Below, one piece after another: positions 1 through 9,700 of a DNA stretch of 64,000 nucleotides. The notes under the pieces are model-generated. The model was not told the origin of the DNA, made no database searches, and worked only from the letters and a program-made list of their open reading frames with translations. The translations under genes and the position numbers were made by a program. This DNA is from a bacterium. GTDB taxonomy: Bacteria; Electryoneota; RPQS01; DYHQ01. The first letter of the stretch is position 1. Every line of letters starts with the position of its first letter. The stretch spans positions 66,321 through 130,320 of the forward strand of contig JAUXGA010000008.1 in the NCBI GenBank assembly GCA_030622545.1. Reading direction: 5' to 3'.

Positions 1-425
1 GCCCGGCGGAAATGTTTGGCGGCGCTGCGAAAAGCGGTTTCCGAACGAACCTGTTCCTCTGTCGCGGGCGACATCACCGTCGTGTCTCCGAACAACGTGC
101 GCACCTTTCCTAACAAACCGCGAGGTCTTGTCCTTGACACGTCAACGCTCTCGATTTGCGCGAGTGAATCAGCGGCGCTTCGAAGTTCCTCGCCCGTTTC
201 GAAATCCTGTCGGCCTCGTTCCATTTCGCGCTCGGCCATACGTTCTGCTTCCGGTGAACCATACAGCGCATCCGCGAGCGTATCCGCTTCCACCGCCGTC
301 GTCGTATCGACTCCCTGCGGCACAGCCGTCTGCCCTCGACGACCTGCCGCGCAGCCGCTCAGCAACAAAAGCCCAAACAGCAGCGCAACCGCACCACAGA
401 GAACAGCTTCAAATCTATATCGCAT
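1..425 (-). CDS. Lipoprotein, partial (C-terminus beyond left window edge)
   Basis: Manual minus-strand translation from ATG at 425 gives MRYRFEAVLCGAVALLFGLLLLSGCAAGRRGQTAVPQGVDTTTAVEADTLADALYGSPEAERMAEREMERGRQDFETGEELRSAADSLAQIESVDVSRTRPRGLLGKVRTLFGDTTVMSPATEEQVRSETAFRSAAKHFRR..., open to base 1. Lipobox LSGC. Missing from the ORF track because it has no stop inside the window. Confidence 0.75.
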   Translation of the reverse strand, partial: MRYRFEAVLCGAVALLFGLLLLSGCAAGRRGQTAVPQGVDTTTAVEADTLADALYGSPEAERMAEREMERGRQDFETGEELRSAADSLAQIESVDVSRTRPRGLLGKVRTLFGDTTVMSPATEEQVRSETAFRSAAKHFRR

Positions 426-521
426 ATTTTCCCCAATCAATCGTCATCTTCTTCTTTCCCCGCCGAGGTAATGCTACTCCTACTCTCCCCCCGCGTGCGG
501 GGGGAATAAAAGGGGATTTCC

Positions 522-1985
522 TTATTTCAACAGCATCATCTTCTTTGTCGTCATGAAATTCCCTGCCTGCAAACGGCAAAGATAAATCCCCGATGCCAAA
601 CCCGAACCGTCAAAAATAACCGCGTGACTTCCTACAGACTGAATATTATCCATGAGGGTAGCGACTTCCCGACCAAGCAAGTCGAAAACTTTCAATGACA
701 CATGTCCCGCTTTTGTCAGGTCGAAGCTGATTTGCGTCGATGGATTAAACGGATTCGGATAGTTCTGGTGCAGTACGTATTTGTCCGGAAGAGGACTTAA
801 CATTGGATCAGCCGCCAATTCCGGCCCCGTCTTCACCAGCCAGAAATCACTATCGCCCGCCCCGTAGGACCTAGTTTCCCCCCCAAGAATATAGCCGCCA
901 TCCGATGTTTGTTGAACAGAATTGCATCCATCCAAGTCGCTCCCCCCGAAGGTGCAGCTCCACTCTTCTGTACCACTGGCATCCGTCTTCACCAGCCAGA
1001 AATCTGCATCGCCCGCCCCGTACGACATGGTATACCCCCCAAGGATATAGCCGCCGCCTAACGTCTGCTGAACCGATGAGCAAACATCTTCATCGCTTCC
1101 CCCGAAGGTTGTATCCCAAAGCTGTGTGCCACTAACATCCGTCTTCACCAGCCAGAAATCATTAGAGCCCGCCCCGTAGGACATTGTTCCTCCCCCCAAG
1201 ATATAGCCACCGTCGGTGGTCTGCTGAATCGAAGTGCAAACATCATCATAGCTTCCTCCGAAGGTGCGGCTCCACTCCTCGGTGCCACTAACGTCCGTCT
1301 TCACCAGCCAGAAATCAAAATAACCCGCCCCGTAGGAGTCGGTATACCCCGCAAGGATATAGCCGCCGTCGGTGGTCTGCTGAACCGACCAGCAAATATC
1401 ATTGCTGCTTCCCCCGAAGGTGCGGCTCCACTCCTCTGTGCCACTAACATCCGTCTTCACCAGCCAGAAATCACATTCGCCCGCCCCGTAGGACCTGGCA
1501 TACCCCCCAAGGATATAGCCGCCGTCGGTGGTCTGCTGAACCGACAAACAAACATCAGAGTTGCTTCCCCCGAAGGTGCGGCTCCACTCCTCGGTGCCAC
1601 TAACGTCCGTCTTCACCAGCCAGAAATGAAGAGAGCCCGCCCCGTAGGACCTGGTCATCCCCCCAAGAATATAGCCGCCGTCGGTGGTCTGCTGAACGGA
1701 AAAGCAAACATCATCATCGCTTCCCCCGAAGGTACGACTCCAGAGGCTGTCTCCGTTCGCATCCGCCCGAACCAGCCAGAAATCACTACCGCCCACCCCG
1801 TAGGAATAGGTCTCCCCTCCAAGGATATAGCCGCCGTCGGTGGTCTGCTGAACCGAAGTGCATTCATCCCTATCGCTTCCCCCAAAGGTGTGACTCCACA
1901 AGCTGTCCGGCTGGGCAAACGCCCCCGAAACCAAGACAAGCAGAGCCATCCCCCACGCAACAAGACTAAAAATGCGCATGTTCAT
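522..1985 (-). CDS. Secreted seven-repeat (beta-propeller-like) protein with T9SS C-terminal sorting domain
   Basis: Signal peptide ending AFA|Q; seven ~52-aa repeats (FGGSxxDxCxSVQQTTDGGYILGGxTxSYGAGxxDFWLVKTDxSG); C-terminal QNYPNPFNPSTQISFDL...GLASGIYLCRLQAGNFMTTKKMMLLK. Confidence 0.9.
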   Translation of the reverse strand: MNMRIFSLVAWGMALLVLVSGAFAQPDSLWSHTFGGSDRDECTSVQQTTDGGYILGGETYSYGVGGSDFWLVRADANGDSLWSRTFGGSDDDVCFSVQQTTDGGYILGGMTRSYGAGSLHFWLVKTDVSGTEEWSRTFGGSNSDVCLSVQQTTDGGYILGGYARSYGAGECDFWLVKTDVSGTEEWSRTFGGSSNDICWSVQQTTDGGYILAGYTDSYGAGYFDFWLVKTDVSGTEEWSRTFGGSYDDVCTSIQQTTDGGYILGGGTMSYGAGSNDFWLVKTDVSGTQLWDTTFGGSDEDVCSSVQQTLGGGYILGGYTMSYGAGDADFWLVKTDASGTEEWSCTFGGSDLDGCNSVQQTSDGGYILGGETRSYGAGDSDFWLVKTGPELAADPMLSPLPDKYVLHQNYPNPFNPSTQISFDLTKAGHVSLKVFDLLGREVATLMDNIQSVGSHAVIFDGSGLASGIYLCRLQAGNFMTTKKMMLLK

Positions 1986-1999
1986 TTTCTCTCCAAATA

Positions 2000-3511
2000 T
2001 TAAGTTATCGCCAGTGACAATCTTTGTTGGGTTGGGCCAGTGTATTCCTTTAGAGTATCTTCTAGCTTGAGCTCTTTCGCAAGAGCGAGAAGATCCAAAC
2101 GACGTAGGATATCCACTTTGATTGGTCGCTTTTCATCCCAAAAAATAAACGAAGAAAAAAATTCCTTCGCGACATCGGAATTAAAAAGCTGTGCAATAAA
2201 GAGTGCCTCTTCTCTCGTTTGACAAGGAACGAAGTAGCACGTATCATCAAAAACGACGGGCTTGCCTCTATAGGGTCCAATTGCCCTGAAGCTTAATTCT
2301 TTGTAGAAACCGGATATGGCTACTTTCCACGGAGCAAATGAATAATCTCCGACACCAAAAACAGAGAACCGAGGGCGTTTCTGATAAACAGAGCTGGAAC
2401 GTCGATCCAAAAAACTGGCGTTCTTGTTCAGATATTCCCATGTATTCGGAGACCGTTTTTCAATCGTGTTGGTATCTTCGCCTATACTGCGTTGAGTAAC
2501 AAGCATCCAGCGAGATGGCTGTATATCTGACTTCTTGGCAATCTCTGAGCTCTTGAGCATCGGAAAGATATAATCACTATCGAGTTCTGTAATTTCTCCA
2601 AGACCGTTTCGATATCGACCGTTTTCCTCGCGAAGTTCCATGATATTAGAACAGTCATGCTTAATTCCGGATCTCCATCGGTAGAGTTCTTCTCCCATGA
2701 GGTGTTTCCAGCGCTCAAAGGCTGTAACGCTCGCCACAAGGCATCCCTCTCTGTATCCGTAAGCCGTCGTGTGCGGGCTGTCTTTGAGCACGTTGTGGAC
2801 CAGACAGTCGAAGTTCCGAGTGGTAGGAGACGCAACAATAACGAGAAGGCATGCTTCGACGGCTGCTCCAAAATACTTCGTTGCATCAATGTGGTAAATA
2901 TCTGAGCGCTTGAGAGACTTTCCACTCTTCCAACCGTGAAACAAAACCTTTCTGGCAACAGAAGTCTTGCAAAGCATTGCCAATGTCGCCTCACGCCCGT
3001 CAATCCATTCAAGCGCGCGGGTTAGCATCCATTCCGAAATATCGAAATTGCTTTTTCCTGTGATTGCCTCAATTCCGCGATGGTTCTGGGAATTGACCTT
3101 TTTAGGTAGATTAGAACTCCCAAGACTTCCGAGTTCTGCGTTCGTAATCCACGGGGGATTACCTATCACAAGAAGGGGGTCAGCGAGAGATTCGAGGATA
3201 CGTTTCCAATCGACGTTGAAGAAGTCATCGTGCAAGACGGATACATCACCTACACCATTGGTCTTTGAAAGTGCGTCGCGAGCTGTTCTGACATAATCCC
3301 CGTTAACTTCAAGTCCGATTACTTTCTGGGCATTCTTAAAGTGTTCTCGGGCCGACACGAGAAAGCTGCCCGTGCCGCAGGTTGGTTCAAGTATGGAAGC
3401 AGGTTTAAGCCCGCGTTTGACCAGCAAAGCGCAGACTTTCTTAGTAAGCTCGACAGGCGTCTGGAAATCTCCAAACTCTCTCTTCTTCTTATTCCTTTTT
3501 GTAATTGCCAT
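2000..3511 (-). CDS. DNA N6-adenine methyltransferase of a type II R-M system
   Basis: SAM motif LEPTCGTGSFLVSA and catalytic NPPW (VIGNPPWITN). Start taken at MAITKRNKKK, 4 nt after the REase stop. Confidence 0.85.
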   Translation of the reverse strand: MAITKRNKKKREFGDFQTPVELTKKVCALLVKRGLKPASILEPTCGTGSFLVSAREHFKNAQKVIGLEVNGDYVRTARDALSKTNGVGDVSVLHDDFFNVDWKRILESLADPLLVIGNPPWITNAELGSLGSSNLPKKVNSQNHRGIEAITGKSNFDISEWMLTRALEWIDGREATLAMLCKTSVARKVLFHGWKSGKSLKRSDIYHIDATKYFGAAVEACLLVIVASPTTRNFDCLVHNVLKDSPHTTAYGYREGCLVASVTAFERWKHLMGEELYRWRSGIKHDCSNIMELREENGRYRNGLGEITELDSDYIFPMLKSSEIAKKSDIQPSRWMLVTQRSIGEDTNTIEKRSPNTWEYLNKNASFLDRRSSSVYQKRPRFSVFGVGDYSFAPWKVAISGFYKELSFRAIGPYRGKPVVFDDTCYFVPCQTREEALFIAQLFNSDVAKEFFSSFIFWDEKRPIKVDILRRLDLLALAKELKLEDTLKEYTGPTQQRLSLAIT

Positions 3512-3515
3512 GATG

Positions 3516-4169
3516 CTATCGGAGCCGATGGATTCCACTCACGGTTCCTGCTTTCTCTATTACCCGTGAATATTGCAGTCTCCACTGCAGCGCATTGGAA
3601 ATTGTCAGATATCCAACCTTTGGCGGATTTGCTACTATTTCATCAGCGATTTGAGAAGCTTCAATGTCACTCGTTGGGAGCATGTGGTCTTGCATAAACG
3701 CTATAAGGTCGTCCTTGTTGCCCTGGTTTTCGAGAATTCTTAGGATACCAGTTGTCGTTTGGAAATCGGCCGTTCTTTCCGCCTCAACGAATATTGTGTG
3801 GAGTATGTTCAGTTTTCCTGTGCGCGTTTTCGAGTCGTCAGTTTTCTCATAGACAAAGACCAAAACGGAGTAGCCCAGGCCAAAAATCTTTTGTCGTGCA
3901 GACTTGAACGGGCATGAGGATTGTGGCTGCTTGACACTGGTCACCTTTATATCCACACCGAATTCAGGGAAGTCTATTCCCTTAGCGGAGCTTCCAACCT
4001 CATAAGTGTATCTCTCGCTAAGATATGCTCGGAACTTGTGCTCAAAGTAGGTTCCAACAGCTTTTCCATCTGTGACACCAAAAAGTGTAGGTTCAGCGAA
4101 AGCTGACTCTCTTTCGGAGAAATGGCTCGCTTCTTCGCGGAGGAGCTTAATCGTCAACTTTGGTTTCAT
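3516..4169 (-). CDS. Type II restriction endonuclease (PD-(D/E)XK-like)
   Basis: ORF trimmed to MKPKLTIKLLREE (ATG at 4169). GTYFEHKFRAYL...SSAKGIDFPEFGVDIKVTSVKQPQSSCPF fits a PD-(D/E)XK core; directly upstream of a DNA methyltransferase on the same strand. Confidence 0.75.
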   Translation of the reverse strand: MKPKLTIKLLREEASHFSERESAFAEPTLFGVTDGKAVGTYFEHKFRAYLSERYTYEVGSSAKGIDFPEFGVDIKVTSVKQPQSSCPFKSARQKIFGLGYSVLVFVYEKTDDSKTRTGKLNILHTIFVEAERTADFQTTTGILRILENQGNKDDLIAFMQDHMLPTSDIEASQIADEIVANPPKVGYLTISNALQWRLQYSRVIEKAGTVSGIHRLR

Positions 4170-4186
4170 AACTTCCCTGAATGTGA

Positions 4187-5287
4187 CTACCTCGACGCAT
4201 TCGCTCCGAAAGTAATTCCCTCCGACTCCATCCAACTGTGGAAAACAGCGTAGAAATCGCGCGTTCGTTCCAACGTCGGTCGGTCGCGGACAGCGACAAT
4301 AGCCGATGGTCCGGCAGGGCTTTGAGTCACACGGCCTAATCCCAGGAACTGACTTCTCGAACGAAAATCCGAGTCCACAAGCAGAATCGCTGTTTCGCCC
4401 CTCACAAGGAAGAGTTTGAGCTGATGTTCGATTTCGGAAAACTGCACATGGATGTCCCATCCCTGATAGCGCGCCCGGCCTTTCAAGTAGTCCTGCTTGG
4501 TCTCCATATAGTTCATCACAACCGGAGCGAAGCTCGCCCCGCCCTGACCCTGCAGCCAGCGCAGCAATCCCCCCAGAACCGCTTCATCTACGATATCATC
4601 GCCGATGCTCAAATCGTCGGACGGTTTTTTTGAATCGCTGAGGCCGGCGGGACTCTGGTATGTCTCGCCCTTGGCTAATTCCGGAAGGTTATACTCCGGC
4701 GCTTTTTCATCATGGGAAATACCAACCTGAGGCATTGCTGCAGTCGGCGCATCCGTCGAAGGACCTGTATAAGATGGTTTGGATGCATCCGGCAAATCGC
4801 GGCCTCCGCGTCCCTGATAGACCTCTCCTCGCGTCGGCAATTGCCCCGGAAGCGCCATCGGCAGATGACGTTCGCCTTCCTCGGCTTTGCGGGTAACGAT
4901 TTCCGGCAATGGCGCGGCTTCGGGTTCCATGCGTGGTTCCCAAGTTACCGGCTGGTCAAGCGCACGGTCAAGTAACCCGAATTCGGCGGGTTCGGCGGGC
5001 GTTCCGGCGACTTCGATATTCGCAGGCGCAGGCTGAGTTTCGGCGGGTTTTACCGAAATCGAGGGTGCCGGTTTCCCGGCTTTCGCGCGGCGATGGCGCG
5101 GCGGCGGGGGAGGCGGCGGAGGGGGAGGTTCGCGCCACTCGATTATCCGTTCAATGGGGATAATCAGGATCGGTATATCGGACGTAAGATTGGGCAAATC
5201 CGTCCAATCAGGAACGATAGAAAGCACCCCAAAACTCAGCACGAACGCCATCCCTCGAATCCCGATGAGAATCTGGCGTTCTTTCAT
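4187..5287 (-). CDS. TonB-like energy-transducer protein (N-terminal TM, polyproline linker, unrecognised C-terminal domain)
   Basis: N-terminal hydrophobic segment, PPPPPPPPPP linker, Pro/Ala/Glu-rich spacer; ATGA overlap with the upstream exbD-like gene. No recognisable TonB C-terminal domain. Confidence 0.6.
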   Translation of the reverse strand: MKERQILIGIRGMAFVLSFGVLSIVPDWTDLPNLTSDIPILIIPIERIIEWREPPPPPPPPPPRHRRAKAGKPAPSISVKPAETQPAPANIEVAGTPAEPAEFGLLDRALDQPVTWEPRMEPEAAPLPEIVTRKAEEGERHLPMALPGQLPTRGEVYQGRGGRDLPDASKPSYTGPSTDAPTAAMPQVGISHDEKAPEYNLPELAKGETYQSPAGLSDSKKPSDDLSIGDDIVDEAVLGGLLRWLQGQGGASFAPVVMNYMETKQDYLKGRARYQGWDIHVQFSEIEHQLKLFLVRGETAILLVDSDFRSRSQFLGLGRVTQSPAGPSAIVAVRDRPTLERTRDFYAVFHSWMESEGITFGANASR

Positions 5288-5757
5288 GGCGTTGTCCCCG
5301 CTATGTTACGCGGATTCAAGGCGATACTGACGCCGATACCGTTGCGACCGACGGCCTGCATCACCTGAATCGGCCGGTCCCAAACAGCGCCGCTGTCAGC
5401 CCGCAACAGCACACGCGCCTCCGGCTTTTGAATCTTCAGGTCAGCGAAGAGCCTGTCGCATAGCTCGAACAAGAGCGAATCTGACGCCTCGGCAGGCGCT
5501 AAAAGCTCGCCTCCCACAAAGACAGCGCCTTCACGTTCAATCTGAACCAGAAGCTCATCACCGACTTCAATCACCTTGTCTCCACCGGTGAAATCATTCG
5601 GCAGTACCAATGGTATCGTGGTCTCAGGCGTAAAAATGAGAGAAATCGCAAAGAAGAGAATCAGAATGAACGCGATGTCAATCAGGGAGGTCGTCGCTTC
5701 CGCAAATGGATTCCGAACTCGCATCCTATTTCTCCCCCGGCCCTGCCAGAAGCTCAC
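5284..5757 (-). CDS. ExbD/TolR-family biopolymer transport protein
   Basis: Single N-terminal TM (SLIDIAFILILFFAISLIF) with Asp, followed by a periplasmic domain; next to the ExbB-like gene. True start probably the internal MRVRNPF. Confidence 0.8.
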   Translation of the reverse strand: MSFWQGRGRNRMRVRNPFAEATTSLIDIAFILILFFAISLIFTPETTIPLVLPNDFTGGDKVIEVGDELLVQIEREGAVFVGGELLAPAEASDSLLFELCDRLFADLKIQKPEARVLLRADSGAVWDRPIQVMQAVGRNGIGVSIALNPRNIAGTTP

Positions 5758-6349
5758 GCATCGCGGCGACGCGAGAGATCAGGAAGTGCCGTCCGATAAT
5801 ACCGATGAGACCGACGACCAAGCCGCAGACGGTTGTCACCATCGCGACATACATGCCTCCCGCCAGACTTTGCATCGTGACATGCTCGACCAGCGTTTGC
5901 TCCCGGAAAACCTGAACCAATCCCACGACGGTTCCGAGCAATCCCGATACCGGCGCGGCGGCAATCATCATGTCAAGGAAGAGGAAGCGATTCTGAAGGC
6001 TTTCCATTTCAAAATCGACAGCGTGGCGAGGGTCGAGACCACCGCCCGTTGCGAGTTTTCGAATCGTCTGGCGAATTCCCTCTAAAAAGCCTTTCTGATG
6101 AAAGCGGATCAGGTAGTAGGCGGTGAAACCTAATCCCAAGAACAGCAGAATTGCTTGAAAGAAGTAGATCCAGACATCAAAAGCCCGAAACAGCACCACA
6201 AAAACCCCGATGCGCTCCGACATAGTCACATGACGGCCGACATCTCCGGTCTGGGCGAAGGACACACCCACATAAAACAAAGCCAAACCTGCAGCGACTA
6301 AAGCCACCTTAAGAAGTGCGCGCGAACGTTTTTCATTCCATCGAAACAT
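5726..6349 (-). CDS. MotA/TolQ/ExbB proton channel family protein
   Basis: Three TM segments; LFLDMMIAAAPVSGLLGTVVGLVQVF and GGMYVAMVTTVCGLVVGLIGIIG are typical of TolQ/ExbB. Confidence 0.88.
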   Translation of the reverse strand: MFRWNEKRSRALLKVALVAAGLALFYVGVSFAQTGDVGRHVTMSERIGVFVVLFRAFDVWIYFFQAILLFLGLGFTAYYLIRFHQKGFLEGIRQTIRKLATGGGLDPRHAVDFEMESLQNRFLFLDMMIAAAPVSGLLGTVVGLVQVFREQTLVEHVTMQSLAGGMYVAMVTTVCGLVVGLIGIIGRHFLISRVAAMRELLAGPGEK

Positions 6350-6791
6350 AGTTTATCTCCTTCTGCCTACGGTAATCTGAATTACTAAATAGTATGAATT
6401 AGAATATAATAAGTCTCTAAGACAGATGCAAGATGAATATTGACAATCTTCTGAAAAATCAACCTGCTTGATTTCGAAACGCACAACCCAGAATACCGGA
6501 AAATCCTTCTTGATGCAACGAAAAACGCCTTTCTCTCGTTACATACAAGGCAGGCTTCTTGGTAACCTTCACGAAAATAATCGATTTAAGATGTTATATA
6601 TCAATAGGTAACATCTTTTATCATTCGAGCAGGGGTGGCTCAAAGGTTTTCGGGGCCAGATTTTTGCCTTGCAATTCATTAAGAAAAATGGTAGATTTAC
6701 ATTCCCAAAAATCTTGCAGGCATTCGCTCAGGAGGACATGGTAGCTCTGGCTATGGATCTTCATTGTTAAACCCTATCGGCTCGATACCGA

Positions 6792-9700
6792 TTGGAGTCA
6801 TTGCGCACAAGAATGCCTGCACCCACGATGCTTTCGAATAAAAGCCGTTTTTCCCTTCGTTTTTTCCCACTGGCCTTTCTTCTTTTGGTCGGAAATCCAA
6901 CCATTGCGCCCGCGAAGGTTGGTTTTTACTACTCCTGTGCGGATTCGCTGACAACAAACTTCCTCGTCCGGCGACTCCCTCAAGGTCTTTCCCTCACACC
7001 CCACGCTCTACTGGAACGCCCCACTTCCAATTTCTATGTCATCGAAACCGTTATCGACAGCAGTCTGCAATATGTCATACTGCGCGAACGAATTAAAACA
7101 GACGACATGCGTCCTCCGACGGTTTTAACCTATGAGGAATACCGCGACCTGCGTTTGGCGGCGGATATCCGTCAACTGTTCCATGAAAAAACGCGCGCCG
7201 CGTTCAAATTCCAAAAAGTTGCCGCCTCAGGAGAAGGCATCGCGATTGACGTTCCCTTCCGTATTAAAAGCCGCACATTCCGCCGGATTTTCGGCGGCGA
7301 GCGCGTGGGATTGCGCGTGAGCGGCGATATCAGCATCAATGGTCATATCCGGCGGCAAAAATTTTCTCAGATTCAAACCGCCAATAATCAGAACGCTTCC
7401 ACGTCGTTCCTGATTGACCAGACTCAACGCTTTACCATCGAAGGGAAAGTCGGGGAGAAAGTCAGAGTGCGTGTGGATCAAGATTCCGAACGTCTCTTTG
7501 ATTTTCAGAACTCTATCGCTCTGACCTATACCGGCGACGAAGATGAAATTGTCCAGTCTATCCAAGCCGGGAATATTGACATGCGTCTGGGCACCAAACT
7601 CGCGACATTTTCCGGTCGCAATCAGGGTCTTTTTGGTCTAAAAACAGAAGCGAAAATCGGCGCTCTCACTCTGACCGGCATCGCCTCTCTCGAAAAAGGA
7701 CAGAAGAACAAGCAGCGTCCGAACGCCAGCGGCTCTCAGGCTCGTCCTCCGTTTTCAGAAAAAGACTACCTGCGCGGTGTCTATTTCTTTCTGAGCGATG
7801 CAGAGTATATGTTTACGGATACCGATGGCAGGGAAAAGACCTTCTGGGATTATCGCGAGAATTACCGGAACTTCGTCAATCGAACCCATGTGGCGGTGGC
7901 CGAACTCGGGCGCATTTCCTCCATTGAAGTCTATGTCTCAAGTAATACCTATTCGGGCGGGCAAGGTTCGACACCTTTGCCCGGCGTCGCCGTGTCGTGG
8001 CCATACATCGGCCAGCCCCTACTTGACGATTCCCTGATAGGAGACCATGAGCATCGCAGCGGGCAGTTCCGGCGGCTTGATTACGCGTCCGGCGAATACG
8101 ACTTCGATAGGGCTCTTGGGTTTATCCGGCTGCGGTATCCGGTTACTCAGGGAGACATTTTGGCTGTTGCCTATGCGACAGCGGCGGGTGATACATTCGG
8201 TGTCTTGGCCGCTAACCCGGACAGTCTGAGGCTTTTGCTGCTGAAACCTGAGAGTCCCCAACCGACCGATACCACATGGAATCTCATGTTCCGGCATGTC
8301 TATTCACTCGGCTCTTCAGATATAAATCCGGACAATTTCAAAATGGAAATCGTCCGTTCCGCCAGCAGCGCCAATATTCCCGAGACCGGTTTACCGGGGC
8401 TGAACGAAACCTATCTGACCACCTTCCGCTTTGACATGGAACAGGAAACAGGTGGGGGAGATCCCGACGGCAAAGTGGACAACCTGCCCGCTCTTATCCG
8501 ATACGACCGTGGTGAGGTTCATTTCCAAGACCTGACACCTTTCTGCCCGGAAGGATTCTGGGATGGCCCAAGCGGGGGAACTTTCATGACGTATCCTCTA
8601 CCGGATTCCGGCAAATACAAGCATTGCGAACTTTATACGAATACAAGGACTGTCATTCAATCTCGGAGCGCCTATTGGAGCTTCCAAACGGAATTCCGCG
8701 GCTCGCGTACTGTCTATGATTTAGGCCCTCTCGTCCTCGAAGGCTCCGAAGAAGTGATTCTGAATGGCGTCCATTTGCAGCGCGGAATCGACTACACCAT
8801 CGATTATATGTCCGGCCAGCTCCGTATTTTGAGTGAAGCGGCGAAAGCCGAAAACGCCGACCTCGAAATCCTCTACGAAAGCGGCACCGTTTTCCAGCTC
8901 GAACGCAAAAGCCTACTCGGGCTCCGGGCGGAATATGAACTATGGGAAGATTCCTACATTGGAGGGATGTGGCTCTACCTTAATGAAAAACCCCTCGAGA
9001 AGCGTGTCCGTGTGGGTTCGGAACCGGTTCGCAATACTCTCTATGACATAAATACAAAGCTGACGTTCCGTCCCCAATTCCTGACCCGCGCCGTGGATTT
9101 ATTACCCTTAGTCAACACGGAAACACCTTCTCTGGTGACATTTGATGCGGAAGTTGCCCGCGTGTATCCGAATCCGAATTCAATGGAGAATCAAGCCACG
9201 GGTGATGTGGGAGGATTGGCCTATCTGGACGATTTCGAAAGTTCCCGAAGAGCGGTTCCGCTGGGACTTTTGCGGCGACAATGGATGCTGTCTTCAATTC
9301 CTGTGGATACCGATATTGACTCCCTCCGCGGCAGGATGATTTGGTACAACCCAACGGTCAGCGGACAGGTTCCGGTTCAGGAAGTCTTCCCGGATAAAGA
9401 AGTCAATCAAAATGTCGCCAACACGCTCCAGTCTTTGAACATCACATTCCGTCCGGATTCAAGTACGGGCGACGCTACCCGCAGTTGGGGCGGAATTATG
9501 CGCTACCTCGGAGAAGCTTATGCCGACCAGACCCTTTCGAAATTCATCGAAATCTGGGTCAAATGGGACGGAAATAACGACGGGCGGTTGGTCGTTGACC
9601 TCGGACAGGTTTCCGAGGACGCCCTGCCGGATAATCAGATGAGTACCGAGGATCGTCCGGAACCGGGACAGCCGCAACCCGGCGACGCCAGTTTTGACCC

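Noticed and set aside
3516-4460. Full 314-aa version of the restriction endonuclease ORF
   Set aside because: The N-terminal 97 residues are antisense-like extension overlapping the TonB-like gene; real start is the ATG at 4169.
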